In this document: piece by piece, positions 1 to 12,413 of the stretch
How the letters are laid out: every line of letters starts with the position of its first letter
How positions within the stretch are numbered: the stretch's first letter is position 1
Assembly (NCBI GenBank): GCA_008360975.2
Contig: CM039182.1
Location: 91,347,405 to 91,411,404, forward strand
Source of the DNA: Lichenostomus cassidix
Taxonomy: Eukaryota > Chordata > Aves > Passeriformes > Meliphagidae
Direction of reading: 5' to 3'
DNA: 64,000 nt
Translations under genes and position numbers: made by a program
The notes under the pieces: model-generated
Told to the model about the DNA's origin: nothing
Seen by the model: the letters and a program-made list of their open reading frames with translations, nothing else
Databases searched by the model: none

Positions 1-1368
1 AGTCTGTTTTGTTTCCTGCTGAGCTTCATGTTAAAAAAAACAACAACAAAACTAAAGGACATTTATAAGATCAGTACTAACTCAACATAAAAAGCTGCAT
101 CAAGAAATCTAAGCAGAAGTGTTTAATTACAACATTATAGAACAATGACTTCAGAAATAGTGACAGCACTGAAAATATACTTGATGTTGCTCTGTATTTT
201 ACTGTTTGATTTTACAAAAACATTACATCCTTTCTCCAAATGCAGTCAGTCAGATTCCCCTGCAGTCTCTCCTGGGGAATACTGGAGCAGAAGATAAAGG
301 GGTCTATAAGTTTGTTTATTCTTACTTTAATCTCAGCAGTATGCAGGCTGTTTTATGTCACAAAATAATGAGACGGCTGATGTTCAGCTTAAAATAAAAG
401 GCATTCTGAAATTTTTGCCTCTTTGTAATTCAGAAACTGCTGAATACACCAGCTCTAGTATGTTCATCTACTATGCAGTCCACCCACCTTAGATGCTTGC
501 TATTCCATCTAATGATGGTTAAGTGTAAAATCCAGAAAGTCCTGGGAACAGGACTTTTTCCTCTAGCCTTTAGAATACGGGATGAACATTTCTGGAATCC
601 CTCTCCAGTCTAATGGTTCTTGGGTTTTTTGTAGAGATGAAGCAGCACATACTCAGCAGAAAGGATAAAAGCTAGGTTATTTCTCCCTACTAACCCAACA
701 GCAAGGAGATTTAAGAACTCTCTAGGAGATGATAATTTGTTTTTAAATTCCCTGTGGCACAGGAAGAACTAAACATTGGGAACCCATATTTTGGCAGTGC
801 TGTGAGATCACTGAGAGAAAGGGCATGATAAAGGTGAGGGATTTTTTCAGTACACCTGATAAAGTGAGAAAAGGTACCTGACAAACACCCACCCTGTGCA
901 GTGAAGGCTGTTGCCACCATTACAGTTAGAAATGGTAAAAATTAACAGGACCTGGGTAGAAGTCTGCAGCCAACTGTAGAGCTCCTGCTAAGGTTCAGCT
1001 CACGGCCACATGCACTGGCTGGAACATCGTTGCTGCTCTGGTGACAAGAACTTGGGAGCAAGTCCTGGCACTAGTGCTGGAAGAGGAGAATGCTTCCCCC
1101 TCAAAGTGCCACCTTGGCAGAGCCAGAATCACAGCAGAGGCACATCCTCATCTTTTTTGTCCCCACCTAGCAGTTCCCCATTCACCCTGTTTTTGTAGGA
1201 GACTCTGTAGGACAGAATGCAGAATTAATACTTACACAGACTAAGAGAGAAAACTCAGTCACCAACTGGTTGAGCTCAATCAAGTCCTGCAAAAAAACCC
1301 AAATGTTACTTTGTGATAGTTTCTAAAACCAAGAGAGCCAACATGGCAGGGAGGGAGTTCCAACATAC
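1..1368 (-). other. STX17: STX17 intron downstream of coding exon 5 (partial)
   Basis: This stretch follows the splice donor of STX17 coding exon 5 (gtatgt, reading down from 1368) and must be intron, because the reading frame is unfinished. I see no further STX17 exon in it on the minus strand. The SNARE core and the membrane hairpin are therefore expected beyond position 1. Short open frames here on either strand resemble no protein I know. Confidence 0.75.
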
Positions 1369-1487
1369 CCCTTCTAAACTTTCCCAGGACTCGGCTGCAT
1401 TTTCTTCCTGAGGTATTTCCGGAAGGCGGGAGCAGATCTGGATTAAACTTTGGGAGCCATCCTTCACTTCCGTGCTGTAGAAAGTTT
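1369..1487 (-). CDS. STX17: Syntaxin 17, coding exon 5 (linker and start of SNARE motif)
   Basis: This exon encodes residues 137 (split codon) to 176 of syntaxin 17, the Qa-SNARE of autophagosomes that pairs with SNAP29 and VAMP8 for fusion with lysosomes and also works at ER and mitochondrial contacts. The acceptor is ctcattcag before 1487 and the donor is gtatgt after 1369. The 2-nt start phase matches the 1 nt left by the preceding exon, and the exon ends in phase 0. The stretch LPEIPQEENAAESWESLEG matches the vertebrate family almost residue for residue. WESL (residues 171-174, positions 1386-1375) matches the WxxL LC3-interacting motif described for human STX17. Residue 155 is Cys where human has Tyr (about residue 157), and one extra residue follows it. 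The remaining roughly 125 residues are outside the window. Confidence 0.95.
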
Positions 1488-4400
1488 CTGAATGAGAAAC
1501 ATGATGTTTATAAATAAATGCACCAAACCAGGATGCAGGTGGTGTGCAAACTTTCTCACTCTTGAAGTCTCTCAAGGGTAACCTGATACTTAACCTAATT
1601 CCAGCCAAGCAACAGCCCCAAAAACGATCATACAGGGAGAAGATTTACAGCACTACAGTTTCTTAAAAATACGTTAGACAAAGAAATAGATTCATTTCTA
1701 TCAGCACATTTTCACAACCAGTCCTGAAATGATACTAAATTATACTCTTGAATTCAAGGTGATTTAATTCATTTTGTATTGACCAGGTTGAGCTTGGGAC
1801 AAAAAACTTTTCATTTACATATGACACATAAAAATGCTGTGCTCCCAAAACTGAACAGACAGTTTTTCATTATATGATTGATTATCATGCTTGTGGTTTG
1901 ATTTTCAGCCATTTGGAACTAAAAGAAGCTGGAGGAAAAAGCTTTCAAAGCAAAAGCAGTGAAACCCAAGTAATGTGGTGCCCAGCATTCTGTGCTGGAT
2001 CTGTTGGGTATCAGTACTGTGAGGATGACAGACATTTGCAGCTCAGTGCCATACAGGAAATATCCTCAAGTATGTTCCTCCCTAAATCACCTGGATTGAA
2101 CACAGAAGATGTTAGGACAAAGTATGGTGTTAAAAATGAGGAATGACAGACAGTGAGGTGGCACTGGGGAGAGCAGATGCAATGGACAGACACACACACA
2201 CCTCCTCCAGTCAGAGCCCACTCTGGAGCCACTGTGGATGTCATGGGCATGTGTGCAACTGGGGACAACAAACTGAGCAACAATAAGGAAAAATAAAAAG
2301 TTTGGCTTGTCAATACAAGGATTAAGGAAGAGCTTGAGAGTCTGAAAGGCAGACTGGAGAATGTGTGTATGTAAACACAGTGCAAAGATCATCTCAATTC
2401 AGACAATTTCAATTTCTGAAGGGGGATCACTCCTTTAGTAGGACACTGGTGTTTCCTTCCATGGGAAGTCAATCCCAAGAGAAAGCTTTATTATGGGGAA
2501 GATGCTGGTTAGATATGTCTAACAACAGTAAACTGTAAATACTGTATTAAAATCTTTAGAAACAATGGTTGTGCCAAGGTACGATAATAAGATTATATAA
2601 CTGTTACAACAACAGATATGACCAATGGAAAACAAATAAATATAATCATATTAATAAAAAAATCAGTAACAGTGCATGCTTATCCATGGAATTAATTTAA
2701 GATAAAATAAAAATGATACATTTTCGTAACATTTGTCCATTTTTCAACATTTTTATCCCAATATCTCAAAATACATTAAGGACCTAATCTTCCTATTCTA
2801 AGCTCAGTAAAAGTCTAACATCAATGAAGTTGATATTTAGAATAATTACTAAGTAAACAGAATAACAAGAATGCAGTAAGCAATTTGGGGGTTTAATTTG
2901 GGCATGTTTTTCTTTCTAACTATTTCTACCTCTTTTCCTTAAAGAATCCAGACATGGAAGGCACTTCATGTTCTACAATCATCACCTGATCTTCCAGAAC
3001 ATATTTTTGATTTATAACCTCGGATTAATTAATGTTGTATACTCAGTTCTAAAATATTGCTTTCCCCTTTTCAATATAATTAATCATATATCCAAATGTA
3101 TGCATTTTCTGAGAAAACTGTTCTGACACATACTCTGACATTTATCATTGGTTTTGAGGATCTTATTTCAATCCTACACAATCCTATTTCGAAATCAAGT
3201 TTCTTCTGCCCTGAAAGGCATACTCTTCCCTAATCAGCCACAGGCATGCTAAATTGGTTAAAACTAAAAAATTCATAATTCAAAAGCAAAATAAAAAGCT
3301 CACTAAGCAAAACTGCCTCCTCCCAAAACCTCACTCTGGTCTGTTACAAACAATCTATGCTGACCTTCTGTAGAAAAACACATCCTTGAAAGTGTATGAA
3401 TGACACCAAAGTTTTGCATGACACACATTCAAGAGAAATTAAAATTGCAAGTAGGTTCACATGTTATCATTACCTAATAACTAAAAATTAGTGAGAAAAA
3501 ATTTCTCACAAAAATTCTTCATTTACTTAAAAAAACTAAAGTAAAGAACAAGAAGGGTAGGAGGTGATCACATTTGGGCTGAAAGTGTAAGTAAGAAATT
3601 TATATTCACTAGTTCACTTTTTATCAAGTCTAACCAATTTTAATAGAACTGAGAATGGAAGTGGCTCCACTAGTTCACTTACAGCATCTCCACAGAAATA
3701 ATACAAAACACCTCTGCAGATTTCACAGAGCAGCTTTTCACCGCATTACACTTGAGATAAAAATCTAATACTCTAGAAGATTCAATATGTTGCTTAAAAG
3801 ATTTGAGTAATTTTAAGAGTGGAGTCTAACCTTTTGTTAATATTTGTTTAATATGCAATTAAATTCCATTTCTATTGACCCTCATCTGAGGATGATGAAT
3901 GGGGGAAGGGACTGTATCATATCACTGACATGCCTTCTAAATGAGAGATTTGAATTTGTAAACTCCTTCCTTCTCTACCAGATGGGAAGCAACATGCTAC
4001 AAAGAACAGGCACGTATTGAAGCTCCTTTGATTAAGATCAACAGCCAAGATTTGCTTTCAGGACTGCAGCCTCTAAGCACAAAAGAATAGGCAATATATT
4101 GTGTCTGTGTTAGCAATTCAACAGGGCTGCTTGCACAGGCAGGCAAACTTGAAAAAAACCTGTTTAATTGTATTTAGTTGTCTGCCTGTCTGTCTGTTTC
4201 ACTTTAAATGGGGTGAATTATTTCCACATTCCTGAGCCGACTTGCAGATGCCTGTCATTCCAGTAGTATTTTTCTGTTCTTCTCATCCCCATCTTTCTGA
4301 TCAATTTATTGTCCTTCTGAAGTGCTGTTATACTCAATGTCCTCTGTACTTCAAAGGTATTTCAGATTTCAGAAGCAGCCCTGTTCTTTGAAATTGAACT

Positions 4401-6619
4401 CCAGTTCCCATTCACCACCTATGTAATTGTGTAAAAAAGAAGAGCAGTAAGCCAGGACAAGGCCTTTCCAATGAAATACTGGAATTTACTGAGAACAACT
4501 GCAGAAAGTCACCAAGAGAAAAGAGATCTTAAATTTAGTTCTCATCATAACAGAGAAGAGCTCACAAAGAGACTGAAAGTAATGGCTAATATATATGAAG
4601 GGAATCACTGAATACTAAAGACAGTGAGTTCCTCACAAAAGAGATGTCAACAGATTGGGTAAAATGATTAACAGAAACTATGTGGAAGAAGTTTCTAAAG
4701 GATAAATGACTGCCAGAATTGCTGGCAGACACCAACAAAATAGGATGCACTGAAGATGACACCAAATTGTCCTGATGCAGAGGAAGATGTTTATGGCTTC
4801 AGCAAGAGCTCTTCCATGCCCTGGATGTCAAGAATTTGACACACAGTATGAGAACAAAGAAAAATGCAAGAATGGATAGCTAATATCATAAAGACTAGGA
4901 CACAAATCAATTGCAACTACCAAGGGGCATAAATGGTAGCAAGGAAGTTTCTGTGAATGTTTTTGAAGTTAGAGAGAGACCAAGGAAGTGCATTGCCAGA
5001 CATAAAGGTAGCTTTATGCTGGTATTTGATGCAATTAATTTAAATAAGAAAAAGAGAGATAGGCTGAAACATAAAGAGGATAGGTTAAAAATGTTCAGAT
5101 GAACTAGGCCTATTTAGGGTCTTCGGGTTTAATGAAAGTCACTCTAGAGCATTTAAGAAATGGCCTCTGAAATTTCAAGCATATTTCTGAGAACTTGAAT
5201 AAAGTGTTCCCAGAGGACTGCAAGAGAAAAGACTTTGAAATCCACAAAGATATTAGGACAAACTACTGAACAACCAACTACAACATGCTGAATGTATTGA
5301 AGAGGTCAAGATTTATGTCAGAAGCCAATTCAGTCTTTTCTGTTAGCCTTGTAAAAAGAGAGAAGTTTTTTTACAATGGGGCTGGTGAGGCCCTGGCACA
5401 AGCTGCCCAGAGAAGTTGTGGATGCCCCATCCCTGGAAGTGCCCAAGGCCAGGTTGGATGGGGCTCAGAGCAACCTGGTCTCTTGGAAGATGTCCCTGCC
5501 TATGGCAGGCGATGATCATCAAAGGGTCCCTTCCAACCCAAACGGTTCTATGATTCTGTGTCTGATGTATCTTGATGTTCACAAGGTTTGCTGATACTAC
5601 TGCACATGACATTCTTGAAAGCAAGTCCAGTTGTCAAATCTACTTCTCTCCCTGCTCAACCATGAGGCTCACTGGCTTGTTAATCACACTTGATAGAGTT
5701 CTTATTCTGCATGTAGCACCAAGAAGGGTCACAAAATCAAATCTGACAGCAGGTTCTTCTACAATGCCACTGACTAAGAATACTCTTTTGTTTTAAGACA
5801 CATGAAATGCTCAGATCATTTGAAGTAATACTGCAGCAATCAAACTAATTACAGATCTGTGGAAGGATTTAATCCTGATGTAACCAACTTTCTCACAGAT
5901 CATTAGGAGAGAGCACTAGCCAGCACCAGGGCGTAATACAGACTTCTAGGGATGGCAGAATGACAGAACAAGGACTGAAAGACATTTTATACAGAACAGA
6001 GGGAAGACCAGCAAACATGTCTGATTCCTAGCATGTTATAGTGTGTTTTCAAAATCTTTTATTTAAATGGATTTATACTATTTTCTTCTTTCTTGTCAGT
6101 TACCAAGTTAAAATGCTACAGGAAGAGATGTTCTTTTCTACAGGAAGATTCCTCTTTTCCATATATTTCACCAATGCTGTATTACACTGTTTGTCATATA
6201 AAAATCTTTTTAGTATTTCTTCACTAATTCAGTGAAAATGGCCAAAATGATTGCTTGCACATGATCAAGTGATTTGTGGGAGGAAAAAATAAGTCAAGCT
6301 ACCTTGAAACATGAATGTAAGTATTCTGCTTCCTATGAAGAGTCCAGTATTTCAAGATTCAAGGCTACAGGATCTTTCTCATGGAAAGCCATAGATAATT
6401 TTTTAATTTTTTTAAGATACTTCAGCATTTTCCACTTATCAAAATTCAGTCACAGATCATGACAAAAGTGTGGTGTAGGAAAAGAAAATGAACTTCTTCA
6501 ACAACAACTACTCTTCAACTGAAATCTCATTTTTTTTCATCATTTATATCTGGTCAGGGAAATTGCATACTGGATGCAATGATAGAGAATAAATAAATAC
6601 AGAAATTAAATTCTACTAC
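1488..6619 (-). other. STX17: STX17 intron 4
   Basis: This intron of about 5.1 kb lies between coding exons 4 and 5. It is AT-rich single-copy sequence apart from one CR1 3' fragment at about 5,358-5,560 and a short TCTG run near 4,180-4,200. Open frames at 1,874-2,146 (+) and 2,011-2,392 (-) overlap each other and show no recognisable protein. Confidence 0.8.
5358..5560 (+). mobile_element. CR1 LINE 3' fragment
   Basis: The strand reads as the terminal ORF2 and 3' end of a CR1 retrotransposon. The sequence around ggtgaggccctggcacaagc (compare CR1 'HW.RLPREVVDAPSLEVFKARLD') runs into a terminus of the form ccttccaacccaaacggttc followed by tatgattctgtg. It is heavily 5'-truncated, as is usual for CR1, and lies antisense to STX17 in intron 4. 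Confidence 0.9.
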
Positions 6620-6839
6620 CTTGTCCCAGAGTTACAGATCTGGTTAAAGAGGCATCCTCCTGTTCCTTGAGTTGCCTTTTAAGTTCTTCTGCAGATTCAG
6701 AATGCAGCTGCAAGAAGTCCTTAATAGCAATTGAAGCTTCCTCTTTAACAGGATTGATCATCCTCTGCAGAACTGGGATGTCTTCCTGTCGGACTCGCAA
6801 ACAGAGTTTCTCCATCTCCCTCATATTGGCACGGAGTTG
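6620..6839 (-). CDS. STX17: Syntaxin 17, coding exon 4 (N-terminal helical region)
   Basis: This exon encodes residues 64-136 plus the first base of codon 137. The acceptor is tattcttgcag before 6839 and the donor is gtagta after 6620. The translation begins QLRANMREMEKLCLRVR, includes INPVKEEASIAIKDFLQLH, and ends SLTRSVTLGQ. It is a charged helical segment that continues the N-terminal three-helix region of syntaxin 17, and it aligns with human from residue 64 with mostly conservative changes. The acidic linker before SLTRS is a few residues shorter than in human (the LLQPP-type stretch is missing), which is a usual place for length variation. Phases agree on both sides. Confidence 0.96.
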
Positions 6840-8046
6840 CTGCAAGAATATTAAGAGTTATTTTGTAGCTTACTGTAGGAACCTTCAGTGCCTGGGAGGC
6901 ACCTATCATCTTTATGATCAAGGGACAAGTATTTGTGAAGTCATCCCCACCACTATTTTGATTTTCTGGCTGTCAATTTTGTACTTTATCCACTTCTTCA
7001 AGTCAGTTTGTTTTATTTTGGGTTTCAATTAAAGCATTTAATTAATTCACTGTGGAATTTCTGAAGTTATTTCCGTTTCTTGGATCAATTTAGGACTTTG
7101 CCAAAATATTTACTCAAGTTGCAACAAGTTGCAATAATATCCAAATAAAGTAAGTGCTTATCAAAATTTGGGGTTTTTTTTCAATAATAAGTGACTGTGG
7201 TCATCACAGGACCCCAAAATACAGTGATTCACAATCACCAACTACCCCAAAACTATCACATTCATTTTGTGAAGTCAACTTCAGGGATAAAGGAGAAGGA
7301 TTACTCTTTTTTTTTCAGATGAAGGACAAATATATTTATTTGATTGAAATATCAAATTTAAGAAAACATATAAATATTTCTTTAGTTACAAGACTTTTGA
7401 GAAGAGATAAACTATTCACAACTAGCAAGAAGAGTATGTGTTCAAGCATTTCCCATGATATAAATTTCTGTCTAACATCCAGAAAAAAGGGGGTTTTTAT
7501 TGCCTGGGCTTTTAAAATCTAAAAATGCACACAATTTTTCTCTTCCTGCAAATGAAAAGAAGAAATTTATGGTTTAAATTATACCACATTGTTTTAGGAC
7601 AGAGTTTTTATCTAATTATATTAAAAAAATAGAACTGTAACAAAAATATATTCATTGCATTACATTCCAGTGATACAATAAATACTATTCTTTATCACAC
7701 TGTTTACCAATTGTTTTGAATATTCTTCTCACAACAGAACAAGACAATGGATTAACACCAGTAAGTGGTTAGAAACAGAAAGGTTTTCTTCTGGAATACA
7801 ATCCAGGTACAGGTAATGCCTTAGAAAGGCAAAACTGCCTACCTGGAAAAGCAAGAACTAGATGGAACTAATTTTATTTATATACACTAGTGGAATTAAT
7901 TGTTTTTAGTATTGCTGAAAAAAGAATAGTAGAAAATATAACTAGAGAAGAAGGAAGGGAATTATTCAACAACATGTTGAAGTAACATAGCACAAGCATC
8001 CAAATAAAGAACTATTGATTTATTAAAATCATGTGTCAAATTACTA

Positions 8047-8066
8047 AGATTAGATTAGATTAGATT
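8047..8066. repeat. (AGATT)4 microsatellite
   Basis: Four uninterrupted AGATT units lie inside STX17 intron 3. Confidence 0.95.
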
Positions 8067-8484
8067 GTATGCTTAAATTAAGAGTACTATTAGCCAAATT
8101 AGGCTACATTATTCAAGACTAACCTCAGGTAAAACCACTGAGTGACAATTAACAAAAAGGGAGATACAAAAAAACTAACTTTGCAAGACACTGAGTTGAA
8201 TTAGAAGCATGGTAGCTAGTAACTATTCTCATATATTTCTCACATCAGTCTACTTCGCTCTTCCTAGTATCTTCCCCCCTTGGTCTGCCCCTAAGTACTA
8301 AAAAAAGGACAATGTCACCACTGTCCTAGTGCACCATGTGCCAAAATTCTTCATTTATAAAACCTAGGAATTTCATTCAAGAAACAAAATGGGACTATCT
8401 AGACACAACACTTAATTTCCTAATTTCTGAGAACTACAGGAAACAAAATTCTTATTATCCTGTCTTTAGCCATAATGGAGACCG

Positions 8485-8504
8485 AAAAAAAAAAAAAAAA
8501 AAAA
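8485..8504. repeat. Homopolymer A20
   Basis: There are twenty consecutive adenines on the plus strand in STX17 intron 3. No recognisable retroposed sequence precedes the run, so it is treated as a simple repeat and not as a poly-A tail. Confidence 0.95.
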
Positions 8505-11500
8505 GACACATCGAACAAAACTTGTGAAACAGTGACAACAGAGTTTGGGATGAGATAACAATGGTTCCACAGCAGCTTCTTCTAAACAAAAAGGAGAACT
8601 TCATAGCTGAAATTGAGTTAAAACATAGCTCTGCTTGGGATCTGTACCACTGCAGCCACAGCTGGGGCAAATTACAAGTCCTGTGCAGGACCAACACAAC
8701 ACCAACTGGCTGATGGGAGTTTGCACAGATCCTGAACAGAAGCTTCAAGAGGTACGAACTGCTCATCCTAAGAAATGGCTAAATCAGATCCTCACTTGCA
8801 CTGTTCACTATTACCTTTCTGATCAAAGAGAAATATTTCTGAGCAAGAAGATGGATGAATCAGATGATGATATTTGCCTATTTAGTGAAATTTAATTTTA
8901 GTAGCTCTTCCTTTGTGGTTTTGAAGAGAGAACTCTTGTTCCACTTACTGTCAACCAAACAGAAGGTGAGAGGATTCAGCCTAGCAAGAAAGCTCAGCCC
9001 TGCTGTGAGGAGATAGATCCTAGGAGCTCACCAGGGTGTAACATCATAAATGTTATGGATATGCAAATGACTGTGACTTCTTTCCATAATAATTTTAATG
9101 GCACAGAGTTTAATTTCTGGATAGAGCTTAAAAGTGTATCACTGTCATCCCAACTGTTTGCACTTTTAAAAGAAAGCTTACTTGGCAGGGAAGGTAATAC
9201 AAAATTCTCTTTTTGTTTATGGGAACTCCTGAGTTTCAAACTCTCCAAATTCAACCCAAAAGACACAGAATTTTTCTTTATAGTAATTGCAATTTTTGTC
9301 TACTATTGCTGACCAAAGAGAATGTATGACAGACCACACTGACTACTCTCCCATTTATATATCCCACAAAGTTATTTGGCTTTTTTGTTTCACTACCACA
9401 CAATCAGTTCACTTCTACTCTCTGTCCCTCAAGCCTTACAAAATTCCTGGCTAGGTAAAAGGAACTCTGAGTTTAAGGATATCTTTACCCTGCAGATGGC
9501 CACAGGCTGCAATAATGAGCTGATCTTACATGATCCTTCACTGATACCACAAACAATCTCCTGCAGAAATAAAGTTTTCTATACTACCCCTGATGTCCTC
9601 ACAACATATCTACACAGTATGCCACAGAGGTACCTAATCTGAAGATCATTTTAGGGATGTTACAGAAGACCTGAGCCACACAACTGAGCTTTGAAGATTT
9701 ATGCAAAGAAGAGCTGACCAGAAACCACCTTTTACTTGTAAACCATTTTCAGCTGAACTAGAAATCATAAAAATGAAAAAGGAAAAAAAAGAAATAGATT
9801 AATAATTTTCAAGCAGCTTTCCAGGTTAGAGCAACACAATGGAGAGACTATGTCTGCCTAAATGTGTTTTGCTGAACAGCCTATTTTCATGGACTGAATA
9901 CAGACTAAAGTCAGACTGTTCATCCACAGTATTTTTCCTTTTCTCTTGGTTTAATGTTTTATTTCCTCTCTAGTAACTGTAGCATTTCCCTTTCTCTCAC
10001 TACAGAAATGATCAGGGCAAACCTTAGATGTTACAACAAAATACTGCCATTTCACTGAAATTAGCTTAAAACATGCAATAATTAACTAATTGTGTGGTAC
10101 AGTCAGCATGTATGTGGGCAAAGCCTAGAAAACTGCAAATTTATTCAGGCCTTAACATTTTAAGAAGTCCATGGACTGTCTCTAAAAATGAACATATACA
10201 AGAGCACATTCAAAAAAACTAATACGTGATATACAAGAGCTATTTTCTCAATATTTTGAAAGGGTCTCTTCATGCCCTGTGCAAAGATTTATCTGTTTTC
10301 TTTGCCTTCCTTTATAGAAATTTTTAATGTGGCACCCAGTCACCCAAAAGCACAGCAATAGATTTACGCTCATCTATACTTCTATTATAATTTTGACCAT
10401 CATCAAAAGTACAACAGAAGTAATTATTCTGGGTAAACTGAAAATTCAGAAAAATGGCTAATTATGTGCACATGGATTAAATGTAGAATGGCTGTGCATA
10501 TATTTGTCTAAAACCTGTGGCGGATGCCTTGGGTCAATATTGACTTAGGGATTCCTAATGTATTTTTACAACATCTAATTTTGAGAGCAAAGTGTGTGCT
10601 GCAGAGAACATTTGGTATCACAATAATTAATCTGATTTCTTTGCAAACAAACAGATCACAAGTCCATTGGTAAACATTTAAACAGCTTACAGCAAACACA
10701 TTCTACATGTCATATAATTTATTATCAAGTACTCCAGACTCCTAACTATTTAATTAAAACAAAGAGCCAGTCTGTGCTTCTTGCATGGATGCAGATACTT
10801 ATTCTGCTCTCTGGGTATCAGAATGTGAACCACTTTAATGCATCTAGATCTGTATCCAGATCTAGAAGCAATAAGCATTAAATAAAATATAAGAAAATTT
10901 ATTTTGGCTGAAAATGAAAACAGCAAGCTTTAGATTCAAGACAAATATAGATGTTTCAGAGACAAATAAACAGTTTTCTTATTAAAGCCCTTAAAATATC
11001 TAAAAATAACATCTTCAACGTAATTATTTTTTCTCTAATTATTGGCAGGTTTTTGTCTTGCTAAAGAGATTATATTGATAATTAAAAGTCACAAGAGAAG
11101 CCTTTCCCACAATTTAAATGTAAAAATAGATTAGAGAACAGACATAAGAAAACACATGCTTACTACACCACACCTGTTAAAATGCCATTGTTTTCATAGA
11201 ATCTCCACCTTTGGAAGATTCTTTGAATATGAAGAATAAATTTATATTCAAATTTCAAAAGTATGTGGTGAAAAATCAAACTTTCAAACCTCCAATTAAC
11301 AGAAAAATCAACTTGATTTGATGTGTAACTTCATGTCATCCATACTAAACAAAAAGCTCATTAACATCTTTCATTCCTCAAAAAAGACACAACTCCAGCT
11401 CTGCCTACCATCTTCTTCTGTTGTTCAATCAGGATTAAGTTCTTTCTGAGGTGAATTGGTTTTGGTTTTTTTTAATTTTTAGTCCAGTCTAATTTCCCAC

Positions 11501-12347
11501 AAGAGTCAGTAAGGCACTGAAACAAACATGGGAATTTACAGTATTGAATTGTGGGATGCAGTGGTGTAGGACTGTGCCGGCAAATCCTGCTTATCTACAT
11601 GCAGTGTAGGTCACTTACAGCAGCAAAGACAGGTCCCTCCACTGAACAACACGTTTGAAACCAACACAAGATGCCTCTCCTGGCCAACATGTCTGTTCCC
11701 AGAATAGTGGCACTACAGCTGTTCAAGCCAGTAGATGCTATACCTGCCTCAGCAAACTTTGTGCTGCAGATCTGATCTTTGTGCTTTTCTTTGGCTGTGT
11801 GCTATTTAGCTGATGTTTGGCTGAGCTTCTTGCATCACTTTCATCAAGACATAGGTATTTTTAGAAACAGTGTAAGATCCCCTGTGTGCTGAGTTATGGA
11901 TGACTATGCATGAAGTCACTGAGATGATGCCTGTGCTGACAAATGTGCTGGTATTTCCTCCCTTGATGATATCATCTATTTAGCAACAGATGTGTACACC
12001 AAACTAGTAGTCCAGATGTTCTCTATGTCTAAAATCATGCTTTAAAATTAGCAGCATCCCTTATTGCAAGAGCTGCCTTCTAATTTAATAATGTAAGGGG
12101 ATAGCTTGCAAAAGATCAGAGTCTCCAAACTTTTGCTTCTTCAAGAAAATGGAAACATTTCTGACTGTATTTGCCTTATAGGACACAATTATGATATTCC
12201 TACCTTTTAAATTAAGTAAAGCAAAGCTGTGTGCTTGCCAAACCCACCTGCCAAATACATGACTCTCAGAAGGTCCACCCCTGAGGTAACCAGAACTATG
12301 TATGCAATTTAATCCCATCAGTAGCACAGCCATTTTCATATCCTTAC

Positions 12348-12413
12348 CTGAACCGTTCGTCCTGCATTGATGTGCTCTTCGTGCAGTCTGTCCCAGAGCC
12401 TGCATCTCTGATA
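12348..12413 (-). CDS. STX17: Syntaxin 17, coding exon 3
   Basis: This is a 66-nt exon, phase 0 at both ends, encoding residues 42-63. The acceptor is gttttag before 12413 and the donor is gtaagg after 12348. It reads YQRCRLWDRLHEEHINAGR then TVQ, nearly identical to the family, with Leu and Arg replacing Ile and Lys of human. It is too short to be prominent as an open frame, and the longest open frame here is in a different frame. It was placed because exon 2 ends in ..INIEK and exon 4 starts with QLRAN. Confidence 0.95.

Larger units (their letters stand above)
6840..12347 (-). other. STX17: STX17 intron 3
   Basis: This is an intron of about 5.5 kb. It contains four AGATT units at 8,047-8,066, a run of 20 A at 8,485-8,504, and a 10-bp perfect inverted repeat at 10,843-10,866. 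I recognise no mobile element and no exon. The 86-90 aa open frames near 9,000-9,640 lie on both strands and look fortuitous. Confidence 0.8.

Noticed and set aside
6667..7032. 121-codon plus-strand frame
   Set aside because: It is the opposite strand of STX17 exon 4 continuing into the intron.
8485..8504. A20 run considered as the tail of a retroposed gene
   Set aside because: The preceding sequence shows no processed-gene or SINE similarity and no flanking target-site duplication was seen.
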